A stretch of 64,000 nucleotides of DNA, taken from NCBI GenBank assembly GCA_023512835.1, contig CM042090.1, positions 186,001 through 250,000 of the forward strand. Direction: 5' to 3'. Both the position numbers and the translations under genes were made by a program. This document shows, piece by piece, positions 44,731 through 57,118 of this stretch. Under the pieces are notes generated by a model. That model did no database searches. It was given only the letters and a program-made list of their open reading frames with translations, and was not told the origin of the DNA. The stretch comes from Taxillus chinensis (lineage: Eukaryota > Streptophyta > Magnoliopsida > Santalales > Loranthaceae). Each line of letters begins with the position of its first letter. Positions within the stretch are counted from its first letter, which is position 1.

Positions 44731-46167
44731 ATGGCAGAAGAAACAGAGAACAGACTCATAGGGTTAGAATAGTCACAACAAACCCTACAGGGGCAAATGT
44801 CTACAATAATGGAAATGCTCACAAAATTGACTGAAGAAAGAGGAAGACTTCCGACAGGGGGAACTACCAATCACCATCAAGAGCAGGGACAGGAGGCCAT
44901 TCAGTCACCCAACCTGGCTCCAAGCCAGGCGCCCACATACCATCCTGCTATGGCACAACCTCCAACTCTAAATCAAACTCATTTCACTATGCCTGCACCG
45001 GGAAATGTAATGGAAGCGATGGGTTCCCCAGCTCCTTAGGAAAATATTGAGTCTCCCGCTCCATGCCGACTCGAGGAAAGATTGAAAGCCGTAGAAGGCA
45101 TGGACATCTATGGCATGACCAGCCCACAAGACTTATGCTTAGTCCCTGGAGTGGTGCTACCGCCAAAATTCAAAATGCCAGAATTTGAAAAGTTCAATGG
45201 GACCCGATGTCCCAGGACACATCTGGCCATGTATTGTCAAAAGATGGCTGCTTATGCTGTTGAAGACAAGCTCCTCATGCATTGCTTCCAGGAAAGCCTA
45301 ACCGGGGCATCTCTTCGCTGGTACTTTCAACTAAATGGAAACCGTGTCAAGACATGGAAAGAATTAGCTACTTCCTTCTTGGCACAGTACAAACATGTCA
45401 CCAAGCTGGCGCTAGATCGATTAACCCTGCAGTCCATGGAAAAGGTATCCGAGGAGAATTTCAAAGATTATGCACGAAGATGGAGAGAGGCCGCTGTGGA
45501 GGTCCAACCTCCTCTTACCGAAAGAGAACTCACCACTCTTTTTATCAACACACTAAAAGGCGTATACTATGAGAAGTTGATAGGTAACGTCTCTAACAGC
45601 TTTGCAGACTTGGTTACATCCGGTGAACGTGTAGAAAGTAGAATTAAAGGCGAAAAGCTAAAGGGTGATGCGGCTGAGGTATCAAAACGGTTTCAACCAC
45701 CAGCAAAGAAGAAGGAAAATGAGAGTAACCTGGTATACCAAGCACACCAGTCAATACAACCAACATTCTACTAAGCGCCAGGATGCTACAGAGGGTCACC
45801 AGTAGCTGCTTATGCTGCACCTGTTCCATCTTCCCAATTCATGCCATACTTGCCGCAAGGAGGGGTCCCATTTCCATACTCAATGGTACCTAACTCATTT
45901 CAACCGAGAACGCCATACCTAGAGCAACCAAGGCCAGCAACTCAGGAAGGACCAGGAGCCTCATTCCAAGGACAGGGGCAACCAAGGGCCCCGACCCAGC
46001 AAGCAGGAGTGAATCAGGCTTCTCGTCGACCACGACAAAAGTTTGATCCAATTTCAATGACTTATGCAGAATTATACCCTAAGCTCTTAGAGGCAAGGAT
46101 GGTAACCCCTATACCCTTGGGAGAAATAAAGACTCCTCCCCCGGCCTGGTATAAGCCGGATGCTTGA
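44731..46167 (+). pseudogene. Tat/Ogre-like gag with three in-frame stops
   Basis: One frame runs 479 codons from ATG 44731 to TGA 46165-46167. It is interrupted only by TAG at 44770-44772, TAG at 45037-45039 and TAA at 45772-45774; no frameshift is seen. The capsid core is at 45082-45774 (FEKFNGTRCPRTHLAMYCQK, LTGASLRWYFQLNGNRVKTW, ELATSFLAQYKHV, LTTLFINTLKG). The N-terminal part is Q/P-rich with a short coiled coil. The C-terminal part is P/Q-rich, with SRRPRQKFDPISMTYAELYP at 46022-46080 marking the junction to protease. No zinc knuckle is seen. Confidence 0.85.
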
Positions 46168-47043
46168 TGTGAATATCATGCGGGGGACTGGACATGATAT
46201 CGAAACCGTATAACCCGGTGTGGTGGGACACCAAATGTGTGCGGATCCGCTTCAGAACATTCCCATGACGTGGCCAATATCACAACAAGGACGGCTAGAG
46301 AAAGTTTCACAAATACAAATGGAGAAAAGCTATTTGTTTAACTCCTCGTGCAGGAATATGGATATATACTTGCTCCCGACACATTGAAGACGGAGGACAG
46401 AGTTGGAGAAAGAATGCCTTTATCACAAAATGTCACGGGGGCATGACATCGAACACTGTAGCGAGTTTGCTAGCATGGTACAAAAGCTCATGGACCAAAG
46501 GATGATCGAATTCTCAAGATGAGGAATGGACAACCAAAGCCACATGATCCAAGGAGATGACCCACACAAATCGCCATAGGTGCCAACACCCCTTGTCTTA
46601 AATGTTAAGGCTCCGGAGATCCTGCTACTGCCACATGGAATCAAGCCTCTCACTATCCATGCCTTAAGTCTCGTGCCAGACAAGGGGGGGGGAGAACTGA
46701 AATCCCATAACTACCACATGGAATTGCACCTCTCACCATAGGTGTTCCTGCTCCTTTCCCTTATAAGACTGATAAGGCAATCCCATGTAACTACAGTTGT
46801 GAAGTAGTCCAGGGAGCCACCACAGCAGAAAAAAAGACCAGGAGTGGTCGAGCATATGCCCCTGATATGGCTGACAAAGCAAGGAAGGAAAAAGCTGTAA
46901 AACCAGACATTGCGCCAACGCTGGAGGCAACGAGGAAAGGAACACCAATCACTGAAGAAGAGACAATGGAATTTTTGAAACTCATGAAACAAAGCGAGTA
47001 TAATATTGTGGATCAACTAAGCTGACAACCGGCTCGCATCTCC
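46168..47043 (+). pseudogene. Spacer between gag and protease, frames broken
   Basis: Fragments resembling the segment between gag and protease of this lineage (for example CEYHAGD-like and HDIEHC near 46170-46450, EETMEFLKLMKQSEYNI at about 46955-47010) are spread over frames. Premature stops are frequent, and a G run lies at 46684-46692. Confidence 0.55.
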
Positions 47044-48146
47044 TTGCTCTCATTAATGATGGATTCCCAACCTCACCGGGAAGCACTACTGAAAGTTCTA
47101 AGCCAGGCCTACGTTCCACCGACCGTCTCAGTGGCAAATGTTGATGAAATCGCCAGTAACCTCATCATGAACAACGTCATTAGCTTTGGAGATGACGAGC
47201 TACCCCAAGAAGGAAAGGGGCACATAAAAGCTCTGCACATCACGGTCAAATGCAAGGAGCACACCATAGCCCGTGTACTCATTGACAACGGCTCGGCCTT
47301 GAACATTATGCCCTTGCATATACTGCAGCAACTTCAAATTGACGCGTCCTATATGCGTCCATGTACAATGAAGGTACGGGCATTCAATGGAGGAAAGCGT
47401 GACATGGTGGGAACTCTGGATATTCCACTAATGATTGGGCCAACTACTTTTACGGTGGAATTTCAGGTGATGGACATCATGCCATATTACAGCTGTTTGT
47501 TGGGAAGGCCCTGGATCCACATGGCAGGAGCGGTGCCATCAAGTCTCCATCAGAAGATGAAGTTTGTGATGGGGGACCAGCTCATCTGCATCTCTAGAGA
47601 GACAAGTTTCCTCGTCAACAAACTGGCATCAGTTCCTTATATTGACAGCAACGAAGATGTGCCAGAATGCTCCTATCGGGCTTTTGAGATGGTGAATGTC
47701 GCTTCTGCCCTAGACCATCGTCTCTCGAAGGCAGCAAAAATGGTTGCAGCCACTATGATCAAATAGGGGTACAAACCGGGGCAAGGATTAGGCCTGACAG
47801 CTCAAGGGATTCAGAAACCCCTAACCATCCGAGAAAATACCGAAAAGTTTGGGCTAGGCTATGTCCCTACAAAAGCTGACAGACAGAGGGAAGCTATCAA
47901 GAAGAGGGAAGTCAGAATGGCAAGATTGCAGAAAAGGCCTGTACAAGAAGAAAGGAGAAGTTTTCCCCCTTTGAATGTTATATTCCGGAGTGGAGGGTTT
48001 ATCCATAAGAGCCAACCTGAGCCTAAGACGGGGACTGTAGCCGTATTGGACACAAATGAGCATGCACCAAGCGAGATGGTTCAGTTAGTGCGAGAGGATC
48101 CTAACCAGCCATTGAACAATTGGACCAGCCTGGACCTCCCCATAAT
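47044..48146 (+). pseudogene. Retropepsin-like protease with G-patch-like tail
   Basis: The frame is open apart from one TAG at 47764-47766. The catalytic motif is VLIDNGSALNIMP (DNGS form of D-T/S-G, about 47275-47313), with PYYSCLLGRPWIHMAGAVPS as the C-terminal protease block. After the stop, GYKPGQGLGLTAQG is a G-patch-like glycine pattern known downstream of protease in Ogre-type elements. The frame ends at 48146 at a GT splice donor; the next in-frame codon after the donor is a stop. Confidence 0.82.
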
Positions 48147-48328
48147 GTAATGTTTACGGGTCGCTGGGATTTAATGTATTCTATGTTAATGTACTTTGAA
48201 GCTGTGAACATTTGTTTTTCCTTAAACCTTCCAATAAAATGTGTTTTTCAAAATCTTTCATGGTGTATTCCATTCATAACATATGCATATCATATTTGGT
48301 TACCAACTTGTCATTCTCTTATAAGCAG
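48147..48328 (+). other. Candidate spliceosomal intron between protease and RT frames
   Basis: Donor AT|GTAATG at 48147, acceptor TTCTCTTATAAGCAG|G ending at 48328, length 182 nt, T-rich. The protease frame has two codon bases before the donor, and the RT-side frame opens with the base after the acceptor, so removal joins the two frames exactly (phase 2). AATAAA lies inside at about 48233, so premature polyadenylation could compete with splicing. Ogre elements are known to carry an intron at this place. Confidence 0.72.
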
Positions 48329-50852
48329 GTATCACAATGTCAATAAAAACATAGTATGCGAAGGCGAAATGAGATGCCAAAGGTTTGACCAAAGTCCAAA
48401 CTGGGAGCAGCCCGTGTTTGAAGCTGACGAGAATGAGATAGAGGAGACACCTGAACTACCAGGAGAGATTATACACCTATTGGAAAGGGAAGACTGTTTC
48501 TCCATTCCAAGTGAAGACCCAGTAGAAACAGTGAATTTGGGGACGGTTGCCGAACCAAGAGAATTGAGGATAGGATCCTTAATAGCTACTGACATCAAGA
48601 AGCAATTAATTGAGCTGTTAAGGAGCTACATAGATGTTTTTGCATGATCGTATCAAGATATGCCAGGATTAGACACGGACATAGTGCAGCATCACATACC
48701 AGTGAGGCCGAAATGCAAGCCAGTTCAGCAGAAATTGAGAAGAATGAGACCAGAGATGATACTGAAGATTAAAGAAGAAGTCAAAAAGCAATGGGATGCA
48801 GGTTTCCTAAGTGTCTCCCGTTATCCAGAATGGGTGGCCAATGTTGTACCAGTACCGAAAAAAGGAAGCAAAGTACGCATGTGTGTCGATTATAGAGATC
48901 TGAACTGGGCCAGTCCGAAAGACAACTTCCTGCTTCCTCATATTGATACCTTAGTGGATAATACAGCAAAACACGCCCTAGTCTCATTCATGGATGGTTT
49001 CTCGGGCTATAATCAAATTCGTATGGCCCCCGAACACAAAGAGAGGACCACATTCACGACACTTTGGGGCACTTTCTGCTATAATGTGATGCCTTTTGGT
49101 CTGAGAAACGCAGCGGCAACTTATCAGTGAGCCATGGTGACCCTATTCCACGACATGATGCATAAGGAAATCGAAGTATATGTGGACGACATGATAGCCA
49201 AATCACGAAGCACTGAAGATCATATCGAAGTACTCTGCAAGCTCTTCAACAGGCTACGGAAATATCAACTGAAATTGAATCCTAAAAAGTGCACTTTCGG
49301 AGCCATGTCGGGAAAACTGTTGGGTTTCATTGTGAGCCAAAAAGGAGTTGAAATCAATCCAGATAAAGTTCGAGCTATCCAGGAGATGCCGCCACCACGG
49401 ACCATCAAGGAGATTAGAGGATTCCTAGGGCGACTGAATTACATTGCCCAATTTATTTCCCAATTAACAGCCACATGCGAACCCATTTTCAAGACTTTAC
49501 GGAAGAATAACCCCGAAATTTGGAATGACAAGTGTCAAGAAGCTTTTGACAAGGTCAAACAATACCTGTCTAATCCACCTATTTTGGTCCCACCAGTACC
49601 GAATAGACCTCTGATCTTATACTTGACCGTTCAGGAGTCAGCGATGGGTTGTGTCTTGGGGCAACACGATTCTACAAGCAAGAAGGAGCAGGTCATTTAT
49701 TACCTCAGCAAGAAGTTCACCGTCAATGAAGGAAACTACACACCCTTGGAGAAGACGTGCTATGCTCTTGTCTGGATAACAAGAAGATTGAGGCAATACA
49801 CTCTTTATCATACTACTTGGCTTATTTCAAGGCATGATCCGCTCAAACATCTCTTGGAAAAGCCATCCATTTCTGGAAGAATCGCCAAGTGGCAGTTGAT
49901 CCTATCAGAGTACGATATCATCTACGTATCTCAAAAGGCCATAAAAGGAAGTGCGATAGCCGACTATCTGGTAGATAGAGCGCTGGAAGACTTTGAGCCC
50001 ATGACTATTGGCTTCCCAGATGAGCATATCAACATCATTTCGGCCGAAGTATCAGACATATGGACGATGTGGTTCGATGGAGCCTCCAGTCTCTTAGGTC
50101 ACGGTGTTGGGGCCATCCTGATATCCCCAAAAAGCGAACATTTCCCCATGGCGGCAAAGCTAACCTTCCCTTGTACAAACAATGTAGCAGAATATGAGGC
50201 TTGTGTGATGGGACTTCAAGAAGCCATTAACAAAGGAATCAAAAAATTACGAGTATTCGGCGATTCAGCACTCATCATTTTTCAAGTAAGGGGTGAATGG
50301 GAGACTCAAAATCACAAATTAATCCCGTATCGGAAGCACGTTACGGAGTTAGCCGAGCAATTTGAAGACATCACGTTTGAGCATATGCCCAGGGAATACA
50401 ATCAGATCCCTGATGCGTTGGCCACTCTAGCCTCCCTCCTTCGACTAGACACAAAGTTGGAAGTCCAGTCTTTTAATATCCGTATACAAGATGCTCCTGC
50501 ACATTGCATGGCCATTGAAAGAAAAACTGAAGAAAAACCTTGGTTTGATGATGTCAAACAGTATTTGCTTAAACAAGAGTATCCAGCTGAGGCCTCTGAG
50601 TTTGATAAAAGAAATATCCGAAGGTTAGCATCCAACTATTATCTTGATGGCTCGATTCTGTACAAGAGAAACCATGACATGGTGTTATTGCGGTGTGTGG
50701 CAAAAGAAGAATCGACACAAATAATGAAAGAAGTGCACGAAGGGGAATGTGGTTCACATGCAAACGGACATGCATTAACAAGACAAATCATGCGAATGGG
50801 CTATTATTGGGTCACCATGGAAAAGGATTGCATTGAATATGTGCGCAAATAA
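48329..50852 (+). pseudogene. RT, RNase H and second RNase H of the Tat/Ogre-like element
   Basis: A single frame of about 840 codons with two TGA stops (48645-48647 and 49128-49130). RT blocks: VRMCVDYRDLNWASPKDNF, FMDGFSGYNQIRMAPEH, MPFGLRNAAATYQ and the catalytic VYVDDMIAKS (about 49177-49205). The first RNase H follows (about 49610-49860) with YLTVQESAMGCVLGQ and KKFTVNEGNYTPLEK. Residues coded by 50061-50440 form the second, archaeal-type RNase H: MWFDGASS, NNVAEYEACVMGLQEA, VFGDSALII and YNQIPDALATLAS give D, E, D and D. The end (50560-50852) enters the integrase HHCC region: HEGECGSHANGHALTRQIMR. The frame breaks at 50850, where bases of the CxxC segment are lost. Confidence 0.9.
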
Positions 50853-51762
50853 GTGTCAAATTTATGGCGATAAAATCCAAGTACCGCCGTCTAAACTACA
50901 CGTGATGGTTTCCCCGTGGCCGTTCTCGCTTTGGGGCATTGACGTTATCGGACCAATATCTCCAAAAGCTTCTAATGGTCATCATTTCATTTTGGTAGCC
51001 ATTGATTACTTCACCAAGTGGGTAGAAGCAGCATCATATGCTAATGTCACACAGGCTGTGGTACTTCGATTTATGCGGAACAACATCATATGCCGATATG
51101 GGCTTCCCGAGCATATCATAATGGACAATGTTGCCAATTTAAACAGTCGAATGATAGGGAGGTTGTGTAAAACATACAAAATTCAACACCGCAACTCGAC
51201 CCCCTATCGCCCAAAGATGAATGGAGCAGTCAAGGAAGCCAACAAGAACATCATGAACATTATCAGAAAAATGACTGAAACATATACCTTACGCTTTGCA
51301 TGCTTATCGTACCCCAGTGCGTACATCGACTGGGGCAACTCCATTTTCTTTGGTCTATGGCATGGAAGCAATTCTACCGGTTGAAGTGGAGATACCTTCC
51401 CTCCGAGTTCTTAAGGATACTCAGCTCAAAGAAGCAGAATGGGCCCAAAGTCGTTATGAGCAGTTGAATTTAATTGAGGGCAAGTGCCTGCGACGTTTAC
51501 GAGAGGACAGTGTATCAACGAGAGAATGATGAACAATTACAATAAAAAGGTGAAGCCCAGAAGCTTTCAAGAGGGTGATCTTGTCCTTAAGAAGATCTTA
51601 CCAATTCAACACGACCATAGAGGCAAGTGGACTCCCAATTATGAAGGCCCATATGTTGTGAAAAAAGCATTCTCGGGAGGCGCATTGATCCTTGCCAAAA
51701 TGGACGGAGATGAGCTTCCTAATCCAGTGAATAGTGACGCCGTCAAAAAATTTTATGCTTAA
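50833..51762 (+). pseudogene. Integrase of the Tat/Ogre-like element
   Basis: SLWGIDVIGPISPKASNGHH (first D), EHIIMDNVANLNS (second D) and YRPKMNGAVKEANKNI (E) give the DDE core at 50928-51255. A frameshift near 51290 moves the next part ([20 protein letters not shown], 51299-51360) to another frame. A further shift near 51480 precedes the C-terminal segment FQEGDLVLKKILP and NYEGPYVVKKAFSGGALIL, which ends at 51762. No chromodomain. Not functional. Confidence 0.9.
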
Positions 51763-51805
51763 CTCTCATACCTCCCCACAAGATTCTCATTCCTATAATG
51801 AGCGG

Positions 51806-51926
51806 ACTTGGTGAAAACCCGAAAGGGCACCAAGGGTAAAATACAAAGCTCCAACAAAAGACAAAAGAGAAAACAAAGGCGAACTTGGTGAAAACCCGAA
51901 AGGGCACCAAGGGTAAAATACAAAGC
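51806..51926 (+). repeat. Two identical 44-bp repeats, each with a GAAA-tetraloop hairpin
   Basis: 51806-51849 and 51883-51926 are identical. Each contains CTTGGTG-AAAA-CCC-GAAA-GGG-CACCAAG. As RNA this is a 7-bp stem, a 4-nt A bulge, a 3-bp stem and a GAAA loop (51807-51834 and 51884-51911). They follow the integrase stop by 44 and 121 bp. Confidence 0.75.
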
Positions 51927-52973
51927 CAATAATAAATCTTGAGGAGTGAAATCAGTCAGAATCTGAAAGGATCAGGACCACAACAAATAGGGTCCGTTGC
52001 AAGCAGTAGAGACAACATCATCCAAAAACAACGGCTGCAAACAGTGGAAGACTTGGTCAAACCTGCAGCACACTCGAATCAAATTTGTGCATTATACTTT
52101 TAAAGACTTGTGATTCTGTTTATCAGACTATAACAATATGACACTTTTTATGATATAAATATGTTTTGTGGGATTAAACCAGCAAAAATCTTTTTTATCT
52201 CTTTAATCATGTTACATCGTCTTCATTTCACATTTAATAGAATATCTTAAATCCCCAGTGAGATCCATTGGCATTACCTTATGAGTAGGGTCAAGCTTAA
52301 AATCCCCAAACAAATTAAGTTCCCCAACTCAGAGTACTCCTATCTCCACAGAATGTCACTGTTCCCAGAGAAGCCGTCAAGTCAAGCTCCCTAATATGAC
52401 GGAGCTCAATTTAACAGATCATGCACAAAAGAGAGTTCCCCAGCAAAGACAGAACGGACTCTCCATCTAAAGAGAACATTGTTCCCTAACAAGTTAAATG
52501 TTAGCCAACCTCTCCAATAACGGCCAAACCCTCAGTGATACATCACATGGCATTCGATGCATACATCGCATTGCATCACATTGCATCATATTTCACCACA
52601 AGTTGAGGTTTGTGCATCCCCACATACAGCACATTGCAGTCCATGCATCATTTACATACATTCAGCATACTCTGTGATTTCAGGAACGTTGCCATCTCTG
52701 AAGATCCTAAGAGCTCATACTCAGCAAGCTTCTGATCAAGCTATCCTAGCTTTCTTTGTTCAACTGTACACCTCTTCCCTTGCAATTTCCCCAAAGTCTA
52801 AACGCATCCCTTTGGCACTTGACAAACTTTCCCCTTTTGGGTCACCTCGTAGAGCGATCTCCTTGAGTGAACTCGTAGAGGGAGCCCAAATTGGGTTACT
52901 TACCAAACTCACCATTTCCTTAAAGCATTTCCCTAAATACCAATTGATGTCTCCAACAAGTCTTTCCAGCTTA
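51927..52973 (+). other. 3' untranslated region of the Tat/Ogre-like element before the tandem array
   Basis: About 1 kb. The open frame 52557-53273 is not a gene: it starts in cat/cac-rich sequence and runs into the tandem repeat. No domain or conserved frame was recognised. Confidence 0.65.
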
Positions 52974-53403
52974 AGCCTATCGTTGCTGTGGGCTTTCCAT
53001 TTTCAATTCAAGCCTATCGTTGCTGTGGGCCTTTCAATTTCCAGCTTAAGCCTATCGTTGTGTGGGCTTTCCATTTTCAATTCGAGCCTATCGTTGCTGT
53101 GGGCCTTTCAATTTTCAGTTCAAGCTTATCATTGCTGTGGGCTTTCTATTTTCAGTCAAGCCTATCGTTGTTGTGGGCCTTTCCATCTTCAGTTAAACCT
53201 ATCATTACTGTGGGCCTTTTTCTATTTTCAGTTTAAGCCTATCGTTGCTGTGGGATTTCTATTTTCAATTTAAGCCTATCGTTGTTGTGGGCTTTCTATT
53301 TTCTGCCTTTTCATTTTTCAATTTAAGCCTATCGTTGTTGTGGGCCTTTCCATTTCTAAGTCAAGCCTATCGTTGCTGTGGGCCTTTCCATTTTCAAGTC
53401 AAG
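52974..53403 (+). repeat. Tandem array in the 3' UTR, left part (about 40-bp unit)
   Basis: Roughly ten units of the form aagcctatcgttgctgtggg followed by ctttccattttcaa and variants. Spacing is about 39-43 bp. The array is interrupted by the solo LTR and resumes at 56152 in phase. Confidence 0.92.
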
Positions 53404-56151
53404 TGTAAAGACTCGTACCAGTGTGATGTTGAAAGTTAGGCCCAGAATAGAATTTAGAATATATATTCGGCAGCGTGGCCTTAGCTATAACATTTTGAGT
53501 TATTATTATTAATATGGTGATTTTAATATTTTGAGATTATTATTAAATATTATTATGATTTTTAAAATAATTATTTTAATATGTTCTATTATTATAATGG
53601 TAATATTATTAATATGATCATTCAAGTTATTATTATTATGATTATTAATCCTTTTATTATTATTATTAAATCTAATAATAGAATAGTATATAAGGGGAGA
53701 CTTAGGGTGAAACCCTACGTTCCATTCATTGTTCGTTGTGCGAGGAGCTTGGTGAGAGAAGAGCTATAGGTTTGAGGCTGTTGTGCTCTACCAATCTCTC
53801 GATACTAAACCAGGTAGGTGGTTTTTGATCCTTGTTATCCTATTGCATGAAACACATGCTATTAGAGAAAGTGTAGGTTTCACCCTAATATTGTATGCGT
53901 GTGTGTGTGTATATATATATATATATACACACACACATAGATAACTAATTTTTTAGGGTTTATTAATTGATGATCTTGCGTTGTCGGAACACCTTGATGA
54001 TGTTGGATTACATTGCTTGTGTTACGAAATAGTAGTCGTGCAGCGGGACTAGGGTTGTAGTGGGTGCAGTCAAATCATAGCCGCTCATGTGCAGTCGTGG
54101 CCAGTTCTTCCATATGCGTAGTAAAAAAAAAAGGGGTCGTGACTGCGGTTGGTACGGCCGCGATGGGTGTGATGGGGCATTGTGGACAGTTCTCACCTCA
54201 GTGTTTTTTTTATGAATTATAATGCTAAGGACACATATACCAAAACCCTTTTCATGGCAGAGAACATGCACAAGTCACATGTCTAGATTTTTTTTTTTGT
54301 ACATGTTTTGATATTACATGTATATTATAATATATATACCAAATATTATATATATGTTAAATCGTGCATCTTAATTTTTATATGTATATGTATTTTGATG
54401 TTATATATATTATAATATGTAATATATATATATATATATATTAATAGTCACTACATAGGCTATGAAACGGACAACATGGAGGTACGTGGCATTGACTAAC
54501 TTTAAAATACATGTAATTAACATGGAGGGTAGGGTGACTTATACTAATTAAGATACCAATAAATATCAGAGCTTCCATTTGGTATATTAACATGGAAATT
54601 TATAATGTACCGAATTATAAACATTGTCCGCCTATGTTACATGGACTAAATTCGGTATATATTTTGGTATAGAATAATTAATAAATAATACTTTTTCCAG
54701 TATATAAAATGGGACTAATTTCGTTGGGGTATTCATAAAAGTATTATTCGAAAGGCCCTGTCTTCTTTAGCCCAAAGGATTTTCTGCCTTGGCCTGATGT
54801 GAATGGAATTATTTTAAGGCTCAAGTTTAAAATTTTAGGTCTTATTAATTAATTGTATAGATATTATCTAGGAACTAATATTGCAATCTAATATAAATAA
54901 CGTTGGGTTTGATATGATCAAAATTTCTATTATTAAAAATTTATATCATTAGATTGACATTGGAAATATTATTTATAGCGTGATTGTTGAAATCAACACA
55001 TTTTATCAATTGAATATTATATATGTATGTATATAAATATATTTATATCTATAGTTATTGTTGGGTTTGATATCATTAGTTTAATATATATATATATATA
55101 GGGTTTGTTATTATCAGTTTAATTATGTAAATATTGTTTAAGTTCAATATTGTTATTAGTTTAATAAGGTAAATACTGCTAGGTTAAATATTATTTGTTA
55201 ATCATATAAATATTGTTTGGGCCTAATACTATTAGTTTGAAAATATAAATGTAGATCTGAGTCTGCTATTATTTGTTGGCAATATAATTGTCACTTGGGC
55301 CATGTTGAATATTTAAATATTTTGTAATGTTGTGATGCTGAACATTGATTATTGGAGATTTCTATTTGTTTATTCTATGTGTGGAATTGTTTGGGTTAAT
55401 CACGGGTCCCACATAGGGCTGGTAGGGGGGCTACAGGTCCCCTATGTGGCTGGTTAACCCAGGTCTCATATGTGGCAGGTTATCGTTAGGGACACCGCAG
55501 GTCCCACATATGGCTATTTGGTAGTGACTGGGATCCCAGGAGTTGGTTGTGAAAATTTTGTAAATGATTGGATTATTCAGTGTGAACCCTTAATGAATGA
55601 ATTATAATGTGTGTGATGTTATAATTTGTGATTTAATGTAAGTTTACTGTAATAAAATGAGACACTACACTGGCACAAGTATACACTGATCATGCAGACC
55701 TAGGGTTTCATGTTATAGGATGGTGAGGAGATGGAGATCACCTACTGGGCATTTGTGCTCACTCCTACTTTGTTTATATGTTTCAGATGTCAACCCATTC
55801 GCTAGAGACTGGTCCGAGCAAATTGTTATTTATTCCACAATTTGTATAACTTAGTTTATGGATTTTGTATAACATAATTGATTTTATTACTTTAATGTCC
55901 GGACGAGGGTCCGTGAAAATTGTATTGGATTTATAGCATGACTTTATCATTAATAAAATATTTTTCTTTACTTCATAGCATGTGGGAATGTATAGGAATA
56001 CCTTTGATGTATGATTGTACAAGTATATCTCGGACCGCACCCGCTATGTAGTCCATATCGGTGCTGGTCACCAACCCCTTGACCCTTCGGGTGCGGGCAT
56101 GGGGAAGTCACACACTTAGCTCCGGTCCTTCTGGAATTTGGGGGCGTGACA
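53404..56151 (+). mobile_element. Solo LTR of the TGTAAAGAC...TGACA family (2748 bp)
   Basis: Starts TGTAAAGACTCG, ends GGGGGCGTGACA, and is flanked by a perfect 5-bp duplication TCAAG (53399-53403 and 56152-56156). It lies inside a tandem unit, so the insertion edges are unambiguous. It contains a TATA-like TATATAAG at about 53688, a leader and a possible splice donor CAG|GTAGGT at about 53810. Short repeated words (ggtcccacatagggctgg) occur at 55400-55520, and AT microsatellites at 53910-53930, 54425-54443 and 55085-55100. No internal coding region is present, which fits a solo LTR made by LTR-LTR recombination. Confidence 0.88.
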
Positions 56152-56955
56152 TCAAGCCTATCGTTGTTGTGGGCCTTTCCATTTCCAAGTCAAGCCTATC
56201 GTTGATGTGGGCCTTTCCATTTTCAAGTCAAGCCTATCGTTGCTGTGGGCCTTTCCATTTCCAAGTCAAGCCTATCATTGCTGTGGGCCTTTCCATTTTC
56301 AAGTGAAGCCTATCATTGTTGTGGGCCTTTCCATTTCCAAGTCAAGCCTATCGTTGTTGTGGGCCTTTCCATTTTTCAGTTTAAGCCTATCGTTGCTGTG
56401 GGCTTTCTATTTTCAGTTTAAGCTTATCGTTGCTGTGGGCTTTCTATTTTCTGCCTTTTCCATTTTCAAGTCAAGCCTATCGTTGCTGTGGGCCTTTCCA
56501 TTTCCAAGTCAAGCCTATCGTTGTTGTGGGCCTTTCCATTTTTCATTTTAAGCCTATCATTGCTGTGGGCTTTTCCATTTTTCAGTTTACGCCTATCGTC
56601 GATGTGGGCTATCCATTTTCAATACGAGCCTATTGTTGCTGTGGGCCTTTCAATTTTTAGTTCATGCCCATCATTGTTGTGGGCCTTTTCTATTTTTCAG
56701 TTCAAGTCTATTGTTGCTGTGGGCTATCCATTTTCAATTCAAGCCTATCGTTGTTGTGGGCTATCCATTTTCAATTCGAGCCTATCGTTGTTGTGGGCCT
56801 TTCAATTTTTAGTTCACGCCCACCATTTTTGTGGGCCTTTTCTCTTTTCAGTTCAAGCCTATCATTGCTGTGGGCTTTTCATTTTTTAACCAAAGTCTAT
56901 CATTGCCGAAGGCTCTCTTCTCCAAGATCAAGCCTGTCATTGTTGTAGGCTTTCA
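56152..56955 (+). repeat. Tandem array in the 3' UTR, right part
   Basis: About nineteen more units of the same 40-bp repeat, more diverged towards the 3' end. Predicted proteins here (repeated SLSLLWAFPF) are reading-frame artefacts of the repeat. Confidence 0.92.
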
Positions 56956-57104
56956 ATCTCCCATATCTTTACATCATAGGCAGCCCCAGACCCAAATGTC
57001 GCATTCTACTCTTCCCCTGTGCTAGGTAAGTCAGGTAAGTACTCCAACCCGTCCAAAATGGCTCCCTTTTTATCTTTGTACGATGTTTGTATACAAACAG
57101 TGCA

Positions 57105-57118
57105 CAAAGAGGGGCAGC
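57105..57118 (+). other. Polypurine tract
   Basis: CAAAGAGGGGCAGC directly precedes TGTTGGACCCC, the LTR start. Confidence 0.75.

Noticed and set aside
52557..53273. 238-codon open frame and several like it at 56061-56948
   Set aside because: They translate a 40-bp tandem repeat (SLSLLWAFPF again and again) in a frame that happens to lack stops. There is no conserved domain and the same repeat reads open in several frames.
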